From positions 1 through 6,380 of the forward strand of contig CACZRK010000387.1 in the NCBI GenBank assembly GCA_902783515.1: a DNA stretch of 6,380 nt, given 5' to 3'. The translations under genes and the position numbers were made by a program. The stretch comes from an uncultured Coriobacteriaceae bacterium (GTDB lineage: Bacteria > Actinomycetota > Coriobacteriia > Coriobacteriales > UMGS124). The notes beneath the pieces were generated by a model. It was not told the origin of the DNA. It saw only the letters and a program-made list of their open reading frames with translations, and ran no database searches. How positions within the stretch are numbered: position 1 is the stretch's first letter; the number at the start of each line of letters is the position of its first letter. Positions 5,379 through 6,380 of the stretch are shown here, in pieces.

Positions 5379-6347
5379 ATGAATCAGCTGACGGGCCCCG
5401 GCCAGATCGGCATAGCCGGCGGGAGCTCGCGACCCCGGGGCGTCACCGCGGACGAGCCGATCGGCATCTTTGACTCGGGCATGGGCGGGCTCACCGTGGC
5501 GCGCAGCATCGTGGACAGCCTGCCCGACGAGTCCGTCGTCTACTTCGGGGACACGAAGCGCTGCCCGTACGGCGTGCGCAAGCCGGCGGAGATCCGCGAG
5601 TTCGTGCGGCAGATCGGCTCGTGGTTCATGCGTCGTCGCGTGAAGGTGATCGTCATCGCGTGCAACACCGCCACCTCGGCGGCGCTGCCCATGGCGCAGC
5701 GGACCTTCGGCGTGCCGGTGATCGGCGTCGTGGACCCCGGCGCGCGCGCCGCGATCCAGTCCACGCGCAACGGCCGCGTCGGCGTGATCGCGACGCCGCT
5801 CACGATCGCGAGCGACGCGTACGCCAGCGCGATCCGCCGCATGGACGCGGGCGTCTCGGTCGTCTCGCTGGCGACGCCGGACTTCGTCACGATCGTGGAG
5901 GACGAGCTCGCGACCGGCAGGCACCTGCACGACGACTGGCGGCGCAACAACACCGTCTTCATGACCGACGAGGTGCGCTCGGTCGTCCGGGCCAACCTGA
6001 GCCCGCTCGTCGGCACCGGGATCGACACGCTCGTGCTCGGCTGCACGCACTTCCCGCTGCTCGCCCCGGCGATCCGCGAGGTGCTCGGCCCCGACGTCGC
6101 GATCGTCTCGTCGGCCGAGGAGACGACCAAGGAGCTCGCGGAGACGCTGCGCCGCCGTCGGCAGCTCGCGGGCGCGAGCGGGGCGGCGAGCTATCGGTTC
6201 GCCACGACCGCCGACGACATCACGACGTTCGCGGCGGCCGGCCAGTTCATCTTCGGGCGTCCCCTGGACTCGATCGAGCGCGTAGACGTCGATGAGCTCG
6301 AGGGGCTTCCGACGACGGGCGCGGCGACGCGCGCGGAGGCGCGCTGA
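5379..6347 (+). CDS. murI: Glutamate racemase
   Basis: This cytoplasmic, cofactor-independent enzyme interconverts L- and D-glutamate and supplies D-glutamate for the peptidoglycan stem peptide. The 322-residue protein is somewhat longer than the usual ~260-280. Catalytic motifs are intact: IGIFDSGMGGLTV (28-40, with D32-S33), YFGDTKRCPYGVR (55-67), VIACNTATSAAL (92-103, C95 as one acid/base cysteine), VIGVVDPGA (114-122) and LVLGCTHFPLL (218-228, C222 as the second cysteine, with H224). The extra length is an N-terminal extension of about 27 residues with no recognisable motif plus an Ala/Arg-rich tail after ~310. The ATG at 5379 is the first in frame. AGGAAGG at 5361-5367 is 11 bases upstream, a rather long spacing. 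No ATG or GTG lies between it and the conserved core. The gene is divergent from an LCP gene, so both neighbours serve the cell wall. Confidence 0.95.
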   Translation: MNQLTGPGQIGIAGGSSRPRGVTADEPIGIFDSGMGGLTVARSIVDSLPDESVVYFGDTKRCPYGVRKPAEIREFVRQIGSWFMRRRVKVIVIACNTATSAALPMAQRTFGVPVIGVVDPGARAAIQSTRNGRVGVIATPLTIASDAYASAIRRMDAGVSVVSLATPDFVTIVEDELATGRHLHDDWRRNNTVFMTDEVRSVVRANLSPLVGTGIDTLVLGCTHFPLLAPAIREVLGPDVAIVSSAEETTKELAETLRRRRQLAGASGAASYRFATTADDITTFAAAGQFIFGRPLDSIERVDVDELEGLPTTGAATRAEAR

Positions 6348-6380
6348 CGGCGTCGCGCCAGGCGGCCGCCACGCGGGAGC

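Noticed and set aside
5298..6050. Open frame of 250 codons on the minus strand over murI
   Set aside because: A shadow of murI with Arg/Asp/His-rich composition and no motif.

Overview
The window is very G+C-rich, with codons that almost always end in G or C and purine-rich Shine-Dalgarno sequences. The gene set fits a Gram-positive, probably anaerobic actinobacterium. The combination of a tmRNA tag ending YALAA, a flavin-reductase/rubredoxin fusion typical of anaerobes, an LCP wall-polymer ligase and glutamate racemase points by inference to Coriobacteriia (an Olsenella, Atopobium or Collinsella-like organism). No single gene proves this.

Left part (2-3607, all on +): a trans-translation (ribosome rescue) locus. 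It starts with the 3' end of rnr (RNase R), then a TPR-like protein of unknown role, smpB one nucleotide behind it, a flavin reductase-rubredoxin fusion resembling high-molecular-weight rubredoxin, and the complete one-piece tmRNA gene ssrA (3258-3607). RNase R, SmpB and tmRNA act together: SmpB-tmRNA enters stalled ribosomes, adds a degradation tag to the nascent peptide, and RNase R degrades the defective message. The TPR protein is embedded in this set and is the most interesting unknown of the window. The tmRNA encodes a predicted tag GYLSIHDKPQYALAA (plus the charged Ala). Its reading frame contains a perfect 7-bp hairpin.

Middle (3616-3655): a strong 18-bp stem-loop lies between the convergent ssrA and LCP genes and probably terminates both. 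On the minus strand (4996 down to 3722) lies a membrane-anchored LytR-CpsA-Psr (LCP) protein.

Right part: a 382-bp divergent intergenic region (4997-5378) contains an AT-rich patch, a small hairpin and a 12-bp direct repeat. It is followed by murI (glutamate racemase, 5379-6347, +), which supplies D-glutamate for peptidoglycan. The last 33 bases hold no recognisable feature. No mobile element, CRISPR array, rRNA or separate tRNA was seen. Apart from the possible TPR-trans-translation link and some odd details in the tmRNA and its upstream region, this looks like a conserved core-genome region.
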